Assembly: GCF_001641265.1 (NCBI RefSeq)
Contig: NW_020167522.1
Coordinates: 1,674,001 to 1,738,000 of the forward strand
DNA: 64,000 bases
Source of the DNA: Pseudogymnoascus destructans
Lineage: Eukaryota > Ascomycota > Leotiomycetes > Thelebolales > Thelebolaceae
Reading direction: 5' to 3'
Shown here piece after piece: positions 21,325-32,223 of this stretch. Under the pieces are notes generated by a model. It was given only the letters and a program-made list of their open reading frames with translations, did no database searches and had not been told where the DNA came from. Position numbers and translations under genes: made by a program. The first letter of the stretch is position 1. Each line of letters starts with the position of its first letter.

Positions 21325-23304
21325 ATGAAGTTCTTCCAGGCTCTTGTCACTAGCGTTGTGGGGGCTCAGGTTGCCTTGGCTGCCGTTTCTGAGACTCCCG
21401 CGCTGGTCAAGGAAAGCGTCGTCTCAGACATCCTTAAAGGCATTGAAAATGCAGCGACTTGCGCCGCATGCCAGGTATGAGATCGAATGTTACGTCTCCA
21501 GTTTCTCTTATCAGATAGCTAACGGCGTGCCAGTCAGTTTTAATTGCCCTGAAGGGTCTTGCACACTTGGGCAATACACCTTTCGTAAACGTTCTTACAG
21601 ACATTTGCAAGCTTGCCAAGGCATGTAACTTCATTAACCAAGGAAATATCCACTGACATGGTCTAGGTTGAGGATCATGATGTCTGCGAGGGCCTCATTG
21701 CTGCAGAGGGACCAGTCATTGCACATGACATCAGAGGGATTAAAATAGGGTCGGCTACCTCCAAGACCCTTTGTGCCTCCCTCATCGGGCTTTGCCCATT
21801 CCCGGCGGTGACGCCGTACGCCATACCTTTCCCAAAGCCAAAGCCAGCCACCAAGCGCCCGGTTGCTAGAGGGCAGGCGCCGATTCAAGTTGTCCACATT
21901 AGTGATACTCACGTTGATCTCTCCTATGAGGTTGGTGCCAGTTACAACTGCACGAAGCCAATCTGTTGCCGCTCATACACGCCCAATGATGCGCCAGGAC
22001 ACAACTCTTATCCTGCTGGCGAATTTGGTAATCCCCTCTGCGATCCTCCCGTCACCCTCCAGGAAAGCATGGTTCAGGCCATTAAGACCATCGCACCCGA
22101 TGCTGCATTCACAGTCTTCACTGGCGATGTAGTTGCACACGATCTCTGGTCAGTTGACAAGGCCGAGGTTCTTACTGACTTCAACTCGACCTACTCTATC
22201 CTCTCAAACCTCGACCTTGTTTACCCGGTGATTGGCAACCACGACGTGGTGCCAGTTAACTGCATTCCTCCAACCACCATATATACCACCTTGGGTGTCC
22301 AATGGGCATATGATTCCCTTGCAAGTTCCTGGAATGACTGGATTAGCACCTCGGGGAAAGTTAATACCGCTAACGAGTATGGCGCCTACTCTGTGAAATA
22401 TCCCGGAGGGAAGCTCCGCGTCATTTCGCTGAACTCCGTGTTCTACTATACCCTCAACTTCTGGCTGTATGAGGAACCCATGCAGAACGACCCCAACGGT
22501 CAGTTCACCTGGCTTGTCAATGAACTCCAAAGCGCCGAGGATGCCGGAGACAACGTCTACATCATCTCCCACATTCCTTCCGGATCCTCCGATTTCTTCC
22601 ACAGCTTCTCCAACACCTTCAACCAAATCGTCAACCGCTACGATGCCACCATCGCTGCCATGTTCTACGGACACACCCACGTCGACGAGTTTGAGATCTC
22701 ATACTCTGATTACGCCAATCGAAACGCTGACACTGCTGTTGCCATGTCGTACATTGCCCCTTCCATAACCCCCACGTCCGGCTCTCCCACATTCCGTGTT
22801 TACACCGTTGATCCAGTGACCTACGGTGTTCTCGACTTCATCGACTACACCACCGACATCACAGCCGACAAGCTCTCCTGGACTAAGTACTACTCCGCCA
22901 AGGAGGCTTACGGTCCCCTACTCACCCCTCCCGTCACCGATGCTGCCGCCGAGCTTACCCCTGCCTTCTGGCATGACGTCACTTCCCTCTTCGAAACGAA
23001 CGAGGCAGCCTTCAAGGATTTCTTCGCACGCAAGAGCCGTGGCTTCAATGTTAAGGCTTGTGACGCTGCATGCAGAGCCGAGCAGATCTGCATGGCCCGG
23101 GCTGCAGAGTCGCAGTACAACTGCGATATACTGAAGCCTAGGTTAAAAATATCTAAGCGTGAGGAGGAGAGTCATGCCCACCGTGACGAGTGTGAGGGGG
23201 GAATACTGAGAGATGTCTTCGGTCAGATCGGTCAGAACCATGAGACGTTCATCAAGTATATTGATTCTGAGGTTGCCGATTTTAAGAAGGCCAACGCTGT
23301 TTAA
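21325..23304 (+). CDS. Acid sphingomyelinase-like phosphodiesterase
   Basis: Secreted sphingomyelin phosphodiesterase family protein, about 624 residues from three exons (21325-21474, 21534-21620, 21667-23304). Intron 1 is GT-AG with a CTAAC branch site. Intron 2 (21621-21666) is GC-AG. The N-terminus MKFFQALVTSVVGAQVALA is a signal peptide. A saposin-B-type cysteine domain follows (TCAACQ, DICKLAK, DVCEGL, TLCASLIGLC; about 47-115). The metallophosphatase domain has HISDTHVDL (about 156-164), FTGDVVAHD (230-238), VIGNHD (267-272), a histidine in ISHIPSG (381) and FYGHTHVDEF (414), the full set of metal ligands. The enzyme class hydrolyses sphingomyelin or related phosphodiesters outside the cell or in vacuoles; the substrate here is not proven. 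The gene is intact between transposons. Confidence 0.93.
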
Positions 23305-23425
23305 TTGTTCTCTTCGATTTTGGATCGATTATGGCTTTGACTTTGTATATCTGAAATTTGCCATGTTCGTTCTATTTAAGGTGGCAGTTAAGGATAGATG
23401 AGAGATGATACGTTTATAATGTATA

Positions 23426-23617
23426 ACGTACATGTCTAGCGAATGTGCCAAACAAGCGAATGTGCCAATCCATTTTACACCTTAAATCACAGATTTTGTA
23501 AGTTGGTATCTCAACAACCCTTTAATAATAAATTATAGGGCAAAAGAACCATATACCATGCACGACCCCTGTAAAGAACTATATACCATGCTGTTACTAT
23601 TTCGAGAATCTGAGTAA
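23426..23617 (+). mobile_element. Orphan pogo terminal repeat, third variant
   Basis: The sequence TA then ACGTACATGTCTAGCG matches the terminus of the elements at 12980 and 49360. It carries two direct copies of GCGAATGTGCCAA separated by CAA. No second inverted repeat or transposase follows, and the next recognisable sequence is the truncated MULE. It is a broken element end. Confidence 0.7.
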
Positions 23618-24700
23618 GAGATCTCTACTGAGCCGGCAACGATGATCTCAGATCGTGACAAAGGCTTACAAGAAGCAGAAGCTGTGCTAGGAGGTTTACT
23701 AGCAGTGGCTTGGTGCTGCCATCACCTCCATGAGAACTTTACTGAAAAGTTTGGCAGAGGGCTAACGCCGCTGTTCTGGCAGGTTGCTCGAAGTAGCAAC
23801 CGCGTTGCATATGATGCTGCGCTAGCAGAGTTATGTAAGCAGAAGGCTGAAGCAGCAGAATACTTGCTTGCTGCTGAGCCTGAGAAGTGGGTACACGTTT
23901 TGTTCCAAGGCCGACGGTACGGCCACGACACTAGTAACGTTGTCGAGAGCGTTAATCAAGTTCTCAAAATCGACAGAGAATTGCCAGTAGTTGAGCTGCT
24001 TGACAGTCTCTGGCATCAGGTAATGGAAAAGCGCTTTGAGCGCAAGGCATTAGCGCATATAGTCATTGCTGCAGGCCGACATATGACGCCTTGGGTAGAT
24101 AAGAAGGTTGAGGAGGCGAGAGCCTATGCTCAGAGCAATCGAGTCCAGATCTCATCACCTGTTGAAGGACGAGTGGTGCAGCCTGACGGACATATCCACA
24201 TCGTTAACCTCGACGATAAGACGTGTTCCTGCCTCATATTCCAAGAGAATGGCATACCCTGCGGTCATGCCATGACCCTAATCCTCGCCACTGGGGCGCA
24301 GGTTACCCCTTACCTCCCTGAAGACCTTTCTGCTGTTATATGGGCACAGATGTATGAAGACACTCTGCCGCTGGTTAGCATTAACGACATTGACACAGAT
24401 GCTGAAGCACTCAGTCTTTTGTGCGACCCGCTTGTCACTCGAGTCCCTCGTGGACGACCTAAAAAAGAGCGGGTTCGCCGACAAGACGCCCGGAATCTCC
24501 CTCGTGGACGACCTAAAAAACAGCGGGTTCGCCGACAAGACGCCCGGAATCCGCGTGGCCGTAGAGATTTCCACGATCATGGCAGCATGCTGCCGCTTGG
24601 CGCCGGCATTGCAGCTGTACCCGACATGGTCCGTAGCCGCTGTAGCACATGTGGTGAAGCCGGTCACAATGCTCGGCGATGCCATTATCCTCATCAATGA
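23618..24700 (+). pseudogene. MULE transposase, 5' truncated
   Basis: The open frame (ATG at 23642, in-frame similarity from 23618) starts at the second acidic motif, MISDRDKGL, so the VDGTF half of the catalytic domain is missing. It continues with CCHHLHENFTEKFGRG, RRYGHDTSNVVESVNQVL, a SWIM finger (CSCLIFQENGIPCGHAM, about residues 196-212), an Arg/Lys-rich part with two AT-hook-like RGRPKK motifs in an 18-residue tandem duplication (24446-24553), and a CCHC knuckle (CSTCGEAGHNARRC). The frame is unbroken over 352 codons. It cannot be catalytic without the first Asp region, though it could still bind DNA. Confidence 0.85.
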
Positions 24701-24793
24701 TGAGGTCATTAACTACATGCTTACAGGGGCTACTATGGGAGCACGAGAGCGACAGTGCGGTGGTGATAGCGACGTGTTCAATAGGCCACTTCA

Positions 24794-24825
24794 GCAGCTG
24801 CTACACTCGCGAGTGTAGCAGCTGC
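24794..24825. repeat. 32-bp perfect palindrome
   Basis: The arm GCAGCTGCTACACTCG is followed immediately by its complement, with no spacer. It lies 94 bp after the MULE stop codon. Related but non-palindromic sequence occurs inverted at about 28725-28800, so it belongs to the MULE 3' end. Confidence 0.85.
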
Positions 24826-25478
24826 GATGTGGTGTAGCTTTAGCCTAGAGTAGTTAGCTGCTGTATATAGCGTAATATACGATAATTTGAGGACCTGCTT
24901 GAATTGTTCACATTTTACAACGCTGGACTTTGCCATTTTGACGAGAAATGGGAGAGCTGCGGAAACTGGAGTTTAGATGTAATTCTCCCCTTCCGGCCAT
25001 ACCCCCCACGGCGTTCCCTTTGTAACACCCCACGTGACATAGAGCCCTTTGTTCCCTCTGTAGAATACTGGCCTTTGATAAATTTTTCTACTTCAGTAAG
25101 TGCTATGGAACTGGGCGGGTGGGGGGAGAGGTGGTGACGGCTGGGAAAAAGATACATCGCGGTACTTCCATTACCATACAAATATATATGCAAGTGGAAG
25201 TACCTATATGTACCCTTTTGCGACTGCTGCCAAGTCTAGTATAGCAGAATGGGAACGATTCAAGCGGGTCTATAATTTGAAGCTGGAGATGTCATCGTAT
25301 ATAGGTACATATGGTGATCCGCCTGTGATTCCGCCTATAAAAGTGATAATTATAATGCCAGGAAGCCAGATCCAAGCCCGAGGTCGAAGCCGGAGACAGA
25401 GAACGAGGATGATATCGTTGTCGGGTCTTCTTGTCATCCTCGCAAGTATAGTAGAGGACGAAGAAGAAGAGCACTGAA

Positions 25479-26583
25479 TATGGGCTCGGCGTCGTCAGTA
25501 TCATCATCGCCGTCATATTCAGCAACGCCGGCGCATCTCATTTGAGAGTTTGGACGATGTCCAAGCACGGCAACTACTACGGTAAGCACTCCTCTTCTTT
25601 GCCCCTTTTCATTTATATTAACTAATAACTATGTAAATAGGTTCTCGATGAGTGAGATCCACCAACTTACTATACTCTTTCAGCTCCATAACGTGCCATG
25701 GAGCGGTAGAGTACAGCCAGCGCCATGGATGGCGCTTTGCGTTGTATGTGCTAGGCTTGCATTTCCAGGGCGGTGGGTATCACTTGCTGATATATTTGGC
25801 CGCTCTATAGCCTGGTTAAGTACTGTATTTACAGATACAGTACTCTTCCTACATCAGTCTTACTCAAGGATGCTTCAATGGCACCCTCGAATTACATATG
25901 AGAAGTTAAAAGAGTTCGCAGTGGCTATTGAGAGAGTAGGGGGTGCAGATGGGGTTTGGGGCTTTGTCGATGGTACTTTTCAGTCTCACCAGCGTCCGCA
26001 AGGGCAAGATTCTCAGCGGCTCGTATTCTCAGGCCATAAACGGGCTCATGGAATCAACTACCAAGCAGTAGTAACTCCTGATGGTTTAATATCATCACTA
26101 ACAGGCCCGTGGCCTGGTCCTGTAAATGATTGGGCGATGTGGCGGCGCTCTGGTGTAGAGGAGCATATACGAGAGGTAAGAGTATTCTATTATCATATTA
26201 CAATACTAACAACCATCTAGGTTATGCAAGATCATAATCTATTATATCTATATGGTGATCCTGCATACCAAGCAGGTTATGGTATGGCTTGCCCATGGGC
26301 GCACCCACAGGGTAGACACTTTCTTTCAGATGAAAGGAAGGCTTGGAATAGAGCCCTCTCTTCGGTCCGGATTGCTGTAGAACAGGCGTTTGGAGGAGTG
26401 CAGGTTCTATGGACATATACAGCATTTGGAAAGGCACTCCGTTCAGGATATCAGCCAGTTGGGGTTTACTATCCTGTTGCAGTTCTATTATCAAATTGCT
26501 TTATATGCTTCCGTCATACATCAGCATCTGGATCATGGTTTGCAGTGCCTCCACCATTAATAGAAGAGTATTTATCATTATAA
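25479..26583 (+). CDS. Harbinger transposase (DDE_Tnp_4 nuclease)
   Basis: Exons end at 25581, 26175 and 26583. Introns 25582-25640 and 26176-26220 are GT-AG with CTAAT and TACTAAC branch sites, and both keep phase. The protein shows RISFESLDDVQARQLLRFS, WMALCVVCARLAFPGRW (recognition helix region), GFVDGTF with the first Asp, RLVFSGHKRAHGINYQAVV, PGPVNDWAMW, LYGDPAYQ with the second Asp and RIAVEQAFGGVQ with the Glu. That is the complete catalytic triad. The start codon is not secure. Upstream of 25479 an Arg-rich frame (PRSKPETENEDD, then RKYSRGRRRR) ends in a different phase, so either a further intron or a frameshift lies there. Confidence 0.82.
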
Positions 26584-26615
26584 ACTATATACATGTATAT
26601 CTATTATATCCCTTT

Positions 26616-27610
26616 CTATCCATCTGTACTCTGATGCGTCTGTTGTAATAGATGTAGTATTTGACTCACATCCACACGTAGTTCTTGGAGTTTTAATTCA
26701 ACACTCTCGATAGCTTTTGCATTTGACCGCTCAGCAGCATCGGCGCTTGCTGAAAGCTCAGCAGTCCTTGCGATACTCTGAGCGATTTCGAGGATTGCAT
26801 CTTTATGAGAGGGTGGAGGGGGTCTTCGGTGCACTGTTTCCGCTTTCATCTTGGTTGAGAAGCTGAAGTTGACGGTGTAGAGGACTCAGAAATATGAGAA
26901 TCAGAGAGGATAGACTCGGAGGGGATTAACTCAGAAGGCGGAATGGAAGACTCTATTGAGTTCGATAGATTTCGATGCGAGAACCGGGTAGTTTGAGCAG
27001 TTCGCCATGCAATAGATGCTTCAATTTCTGCTTCCTTTGTCCCTTTTGCTGCATCTCGAATCGATTCCTTATTAGCCCGTATATCAACGATATTAATCCA
27101 TTGGTCAACTGCATCGTCATATGAAGAAGGAGGATCTTCTTCGCCACTTCGTCCTTCTGGCCGTAATGAGACTTCGCTCCGACGCTCTCGAATAAGACTG
27201 GTAATAACTCTTCCAATAGAGTTATGGGTTAAACCTAGCAAGTGTTCCGCCTCCTTAGTTATAAGCCGCCAAAAGGATCTATCTGCAATAACCCCATATA
27301 TATCCCTTTTTTGGATGCAAAGCCGGATAATCGTTGTCTTTTGGTCTATCGTAAGCCCCTTCCCCCCCCCCCTTTTCGATGTTATAACGCCATCAGCCTG
27401 GCTACTCTGAGCTAAAGCGCTTTGAGCTGTAGCTGCTAGAGAGTCTTCGAGGATAGTGGAATCGCTAGTTTCATCACTGGTTTGGGGCAATTCAAGCCAA
27501 GGTTCGCTGGCGGTATCAGTTGAGAGTTCGTGAGGTGGTGGTTGGGTAGGCCAGGGCTGCGCCATAGGCACTTGATATTGCAAATAGGGGTTGGTAAAAG
27601 CGTTATTCAT
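26616..27610 (-). CDS. Harbinger accessory DNA-binding protein
   Basis: Convergent with the transposase, 33 bp from its stop. The first frame (27610-26846) encodes MNNAFTNPYLQYQVPMAQPW, a Pro- and Ser-rich stretch, then a helical domain KGLTIDQKTTIIRLCIQ, SFWRLITKEAEHLLG and SIGRVITSLIRERR. It ends Ser-rich. The second frame (26849-26616) starts MKAETVHRRPPPP and forms an amphipathic coiled coil to the end. Stop and start overlap as ATGA, and the phases differ by one, so this is either one frameshifted gene or two products. Harbinger elements commonly need such a partner for nuclear import and end binding; I infer that role here. Confidence 0.6.
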
Positions 27611-27733
27611 TATTATATATAACTATACAATTGATAATATATCTACCACTTCATTTTCCAACATTGGATTTTACTTATAATACTAACCTATATAGGACCA
27701 GACTGCCAAGACCTGAGCTGCTACACTGTATCA

Positions 27734-28669
27734 TGTAATGGTGGGTGCACCAGATATGAGAATCTAGCCACCCAAGGAAGGGATGAATTTACTAAGACAA
27801 CACACTGTCTTAGGAAACAGAGCCAAAGGGTTGTAGCTTAGACTATTCCACAACGCAGCAATCAGGTGTATGATGTGGTGAAGTGGTTTAGACAAGTTGC
27901 AACAAATGTTGAGTCTGAGAACTCAGGGGTAAGTCAGAGGTTAGCACCTCACTGACTTTTCAAAAACAGAGAATAACAAGATCAATGCTTGGAAGCTTGG
28001 AAAAGATGTAGAAGTATGTGCTAGTCGATTTACTGTATTGTCTGCTTGTCCTTTCTTAAGGAAAGGGCAATCCTATTTATGCCAAAGGAGTGTAGTTCTC
28101 TCATTTTCCATGACTTTCCATGACTAACCAGGCTTGGTAAATGTATTAGAAATCAAGTGCGACCCACAACTAGCTTGCTAATCATGTAGTGAACGTAAGA
28201 GAATCCCATAGAACCATCTCTTGGGTTCCTAGCCTATAGGAAGTGAAAAGGAGGTCCAAGGTCAGAGTACCTATAGATAAATTATGTCATAACTTAACCA
28301 ATCTTGTGGGTAACTAAGGAGCGATGACGTGTAATGAATCATAGAGGGTTGTAGAAGCTTCTAGAGCTATCGTTCATGTTCCTAGGCCTCTAGTTGGTAG
28401 ATATATGCCATGTGGTAGTATTGGCCCACCCCCTTAAGGAGGAGATTTTCTTAATAACTTGTTCAATGAGTGTCCAAATGATATGCCGTGATGTATGTAG
28501 CATAAACAGATGTAGTAGAAGAGTTTGCAGCAATCGTTGAGTAGTATTGCTTCTGTTGTTGGTGTGATAAGCCAAGATATGTATGGTGACTTGTAGGTTT
28601 GAGGAGGAGATTTCTAAGTTTGCTCTTGAGTTTGATAGCAAACTGAGTGCAATGAATGTCAGTATGACA
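27734..28669 (+). repeat. Family A solo LTR, 936 bp, TSD TATCA
   Basis: It begins TGTAATGGTGGGTGCACC and ends GTCAGTATGACA, flanked by TATCA at 27729-27733 and 28670-28674. Sequence on both sides resembles the 3' end of the MULE at 24.7-24.9 kb, so it inserted into MULE debris. Confidence 0.96.
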
Positions 28670-28867
28670 TATCAGCTTTAGACTAAATTAGGAAATAGTG
28701 GCAACAGGGGGGCGCAAGGATTATGGTTACATCATTTCCTATCTAGGCTAAAGCTGCTATGCTGCTACACTCAAATTATGATGCTGAAGTGGCCTAATAC
28801 AGTTTCGAATGGCAATGGGCGACGAGTGGGTAGGTGGGGTAGACAAGGATGTTGGCATGGTATATAG

Positions 28868-28937
28868 TGTAATGCTGACTTCTAAATATAGAAGACACAG
28901 AGGTTTCTTGCGTAAGGTTGACTTGACAGAGGAGGCA
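28868..28937 (+). repeat. Family C LTR fragment
   Basis: The first 70 bp of a family C LTR (TGTAATGCTGACTTC to GGAGGCA). It is followed directly by degraded copia polyprotein sequence. Confidence 0.75.
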
Positions 28938-30354
28938 AAGCTTAGGCCTATATAAGGCCTCCTAAGGGTTGATATTGTCTAGAGGGCTACGTCGTATGGC
29001 TATAGAAGTTGCACTATAGGTTGAAGCAGTCTAGGAGATAGTGGCACATTAAGGCCTGCAAAGGCCTTAGTAGGCTGGGTTTCTAGCTGATTTTCAGCGA
29101 ACCGAGTATTTTTGTGACAGCTAATGAGGGGATACTAATCGGCTTATATGTCGACAACATGTTGGTCCTTAGCAAGGCCCTGTTAGATGTTGACTGAGTA
29201 GTTAGGGGTATTGAAAAACGCTAGAAGATCAAGGACTTCAGCAAAGTCAGTATGATACTAGGTATTAGAGTGACCCTGAGACCGAAAGAACTGTTGGATC
29301 TACCTAGATCAGAAAGGGTATAACGACAAGATTGTCAAACGCTTTCAACTCTAGAAAGCTTCTCCTTACCTGACTCTACCAATGACCAACAGAGTGGCAC
29401 TTGTCAAGGGCGACGGCAGTGGGCCCAAGACCAACCAACACCTGTATCAACAGGGCGTTAGGTCCCTAGCTTGGCTTGCAATCTAGACTTGCCTAGATAT
29501 CCCGTACGCCTAGGGGCAGCTTAGCTAGAGCTGCTTAAGGCCTATGGTAAGGAATTGGAATGGAGTTCTCTATGTTCTATGCTACGTTAAGAAGACTCGG
29601 AGTCTGAGGCTCTTGTTTAGAGGAGTAGGTAGCGATGTCCCTCCCTATTTATAGGGCTATAGCGAGCTAGCGACCATATTGACCATCACTTGGTCTTAGG
29701 TCACATATTCATGATGAATGTAAGGATGCCCTCTCGTCTCTCACTCTAAGGAGCAGACCAGGAGCAGACTCTGAGTAGCTGCGGGTCACGTGTGATCATT
29801 TGGGCGGGCTAACCGAGTCGGAGGGGTATCGGGTACTTGAGGGAAATGACTTGCGGGTTCACCCTTCATCTTTTTTCCCTTCATCTTTTTTGGATCCTTC
29901 GTAGTAGACCTATAGGATAGCATCCGTTTAGCCTCCGACTCGCACTCTCATATGCTATTACTGTGAGCTGGGTGCCCTGTGTCCTTACAATGAATAGGGG
30001 GCCAATTAGCAGGACTTAGTCGAAACAGCGGTGTGTTGCGACGTTTATGACTGAGGCTGAATATATCGCCCTCTGCGAAGCTAGCAAGTGGGGCTAGTGG
30101 CTTCAGACTCTCCTCTAGGAGATCGGTCGAGAGAAGCTCCTTAGCGATCGCAGTCACCAACCAAGTCCAGCTCTTTGGTGACCACCAGGACAGCCTAGCT
30201 ATTGCCATAGATCTAATGTCCTACTATAGGACAAAGCACATTGATGTTATCACTACGTGCATCAGTTGATTGCTTTCAGAAAAATGAACATCGACTACGT
30301 CTAGACTGAGGATATGTTGGCCAACGTCCTTATAAAACTGCTACCTCTCCCTGC
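28938..30354 (+). pseudogene. Degraded Ty1/copia pol
   Basis: Plus-strand frames show a copia reverse transcriptase active-site region (LYVDNMLVLSKALLDV near 29139-29200), then IKDFSKVSMILGIRV, and, after a family B LTR, RNase H sequence TEAEYIALCEASKWG (30050-30095). A terminal EDMLANVLIKLLPLP lies before the chromovirus insertion at 30355. Stops are numerous, mostly TAG. The frame resumes for a few codons at 35636 (AFLRYIKGYLV) on the other side of the chromovirus. Confidence 0.75.
29719..29989 (+). repeat. Family B solo LTR, 271 bp, TSD ATGAA
   Basis: It starts TGTAAGGATGCCCTC and ends GTGTCCTTACA, with ATGAA at 29714-29718 and 29990-29994. It splits the copia RNase H region. A CTTCATCTTTTTT word is duplicated in this copy. 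Confidence 0.95.
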
Positions 30355-30603
30355 TGTTATGATATCAAGTGCGCCTTGCAGCTCGAGTGGGGGTTAAGGG
30401 GTGTGGGGAGCTGTCCAGGGTTGGAGCGAAGTTTTCAGTTGTGGAGTGAACTGGTCTCACTAAAGAGAATTCACTCTACAACAACATAGCTGTATATAGA
30501 TTGAGCCACTTCTCGAGTCCTCCTCTTCTCTTTCCTTTCTAGTCTAGAGTGAGTTTAATTCATAATACCCAACTGGCGCCCTATGCCTTGGTGAACCGTG
30601 ACA
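30355..30603 (+). repeat. Chromovirus 5' LTR (family D)
   Basis: It runs from TGTTATGATATCAAGTGC to GTGAACCGTGACA, 249 bp. It differs from the 3' LTR by scattered substitutions and an indel of about 9 bp near 30450, so the insertion is not recent. Confidence 0.93.
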
Positions 30604-30953
30604 TAAAACTCAATCTCTCTTATACCTCTTTTCCTGCTCTTCGAGCTGAACCCTCTTCTGAAATCGAAATCAAAATCCACTCTTTGGAAACCCCAGAACC
30701 AGAAACCTTATCCTGAAGTCGATTCCAGGACAATCGAGGCAACCCCTCAAAGTTGGCTCTCGACAGTCAGCTCGACACACACACACCACCTTTGCAAGTC
30801 AGACCTTTTACAACGCTCCCTCGACAAGGATATAACTGTGAGGGAAGTGCGCTCCTCTCGAGTGGCTCCTACAGCTGACAACTGCACAATAGGGCCTTTG
30901 GCAATATGTGTCTGACTTGACGATATAAACCGAAATTGAAATAGCAACTCGCT

Positions 30954-32223
30954 ATGGCTTATACAGCTGAAGAGAAAGCTGCAATGGCAGCTCGAAATGA
31001 TCCGGAAGAAGACCAGGAATCCCTGGCAGAAGGAGCATCAATTCCGAGTTCTGCAAACCAAACCGATGAACTTCATGATCCTAATTTCAAATCCAAAACC
31101 TTCCTTCACACTCTGGGCAAAACAGCTCAAGAGAGACGTGAATCTATACTTGCAAATCGACATGAAAAGGCTGAATGGAATGTTGAAACCTTTGACGAAT
31201 TCCAGAAACTATGTCACCAACCAGAAAATGGGATGGACTTTGCACAAGAACATTCTTTGGGACTATTTGGCCCTAGCAGAGGACTCAAATTCGATACTGG
31301 CTGAAAAGGACGATGCCATTCTCCAGTTACAGGAACTGATCCAGAGAAACGAGCAACAAATCACAGAGCAACAAACAATTCAGAAATATCTTGAAAAGCA
31401 AACCCAACAAGCTCTGAAGAATGAATTAGGACACCACTCTCACAGTAGACTGTCAGCTCGGATTCTAGACCCTCCAATCCTCACAGATGGGATAGAGCCA
31501 GCATTTGAAGACTGGGTTGTGAAAATTCGCCTCAAGCTCGAAGCCAACATTGATCATTTTCCAACACAGACTTTACAAATGAGCTACATTCAGACTCGAC
31601 TGGGAGGACTGACAGTTCGACATGTCAATCCAAGGCTTCGACCAAACTCTACAAACAAACTGCAGACAGCAGAAGAAATTCTCAAAGTTTTGGAAAAAGT
31701 CTTCAGTGATCCCGATCGAAGGCACACAGCTCAAACTGAGTATCGGAAGCTGTATCAGAGAAACAACACCTTTGCAGTGTTCTGGGCTGAGTTCCAAAGG
31801 CTCACGACAGAGCTTGATTACTCTGAAGAAACTTTGCTAGATGACTTGCACTTCAAAGTCAACCAACAGATGCAGAAAGCCTTAGTGGCTGAAGTTGGAG
31901 CTACTACACTTCACGAGTTTGCAAAGAAATGCATGCTCATCGACCAGAACATCCAGCGGATCAAGGAACAAGAAGACAAAAGGAAGCCAAAGTCATTTTC
32001 AAACAACATGGGCCAAACTCAAAATCAGGGCCAGGCACTTCGAACTTCAGTCCCTCAACCTACAATAGATTCTAACATGCAAAACAAGACACAGAAGCTG
32101 TATCGACCACTGCATCAATATCCAGCAAAAGAAATGCTCATGAAACTTGGGAAGCTTCATATGCCAACAAAATGGACATCGAGCTCGAGACTGTCCCCAG
32201 AAGCTCAAAGCTCAAGTGAATGA
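30954..32223 (+). pseudogene. Chromovirus gag, frameshifted
   Basis: It starts MAYTAEEKAAMAARNDPEED at 30954 in one frame, which closes at 31304. The main gag frame covers 30997-32223, with a coiled coil (ILQLQELIQRNEQQITEQQ), then the gag body (PAFEDWVVKIRLKLEAN, TFAVFWAEFQRLTTELDYS). A CCHC-like knuckle (CQQNGHRARDC) is read in the third frame from 32147. At least two frameshifts separate these parts. Confidence 0.85.

Larger units (their letters stand above)
24910..27700 (+). mobile_element. PIF/Harbinger DNA transposon
   Basis: The unit consists of a 5' region shared with 5951-6255 and 53606-53930, a DDE_Tnp_4 nuclease gene on the plus strand and a convergent accessory gene on the minus strand. 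Two-gene organisation is usual for PIF/Harbinger. Precise termini and the 3-bp target duplication were not found, so the limits are approximate. Confidence 0.7.

Noticed and set aside
22204..22680. 158-codon frame antisense to the sphingomyelinase
   Set aside because: It is a shadow of the well-supported gene on the other strand.
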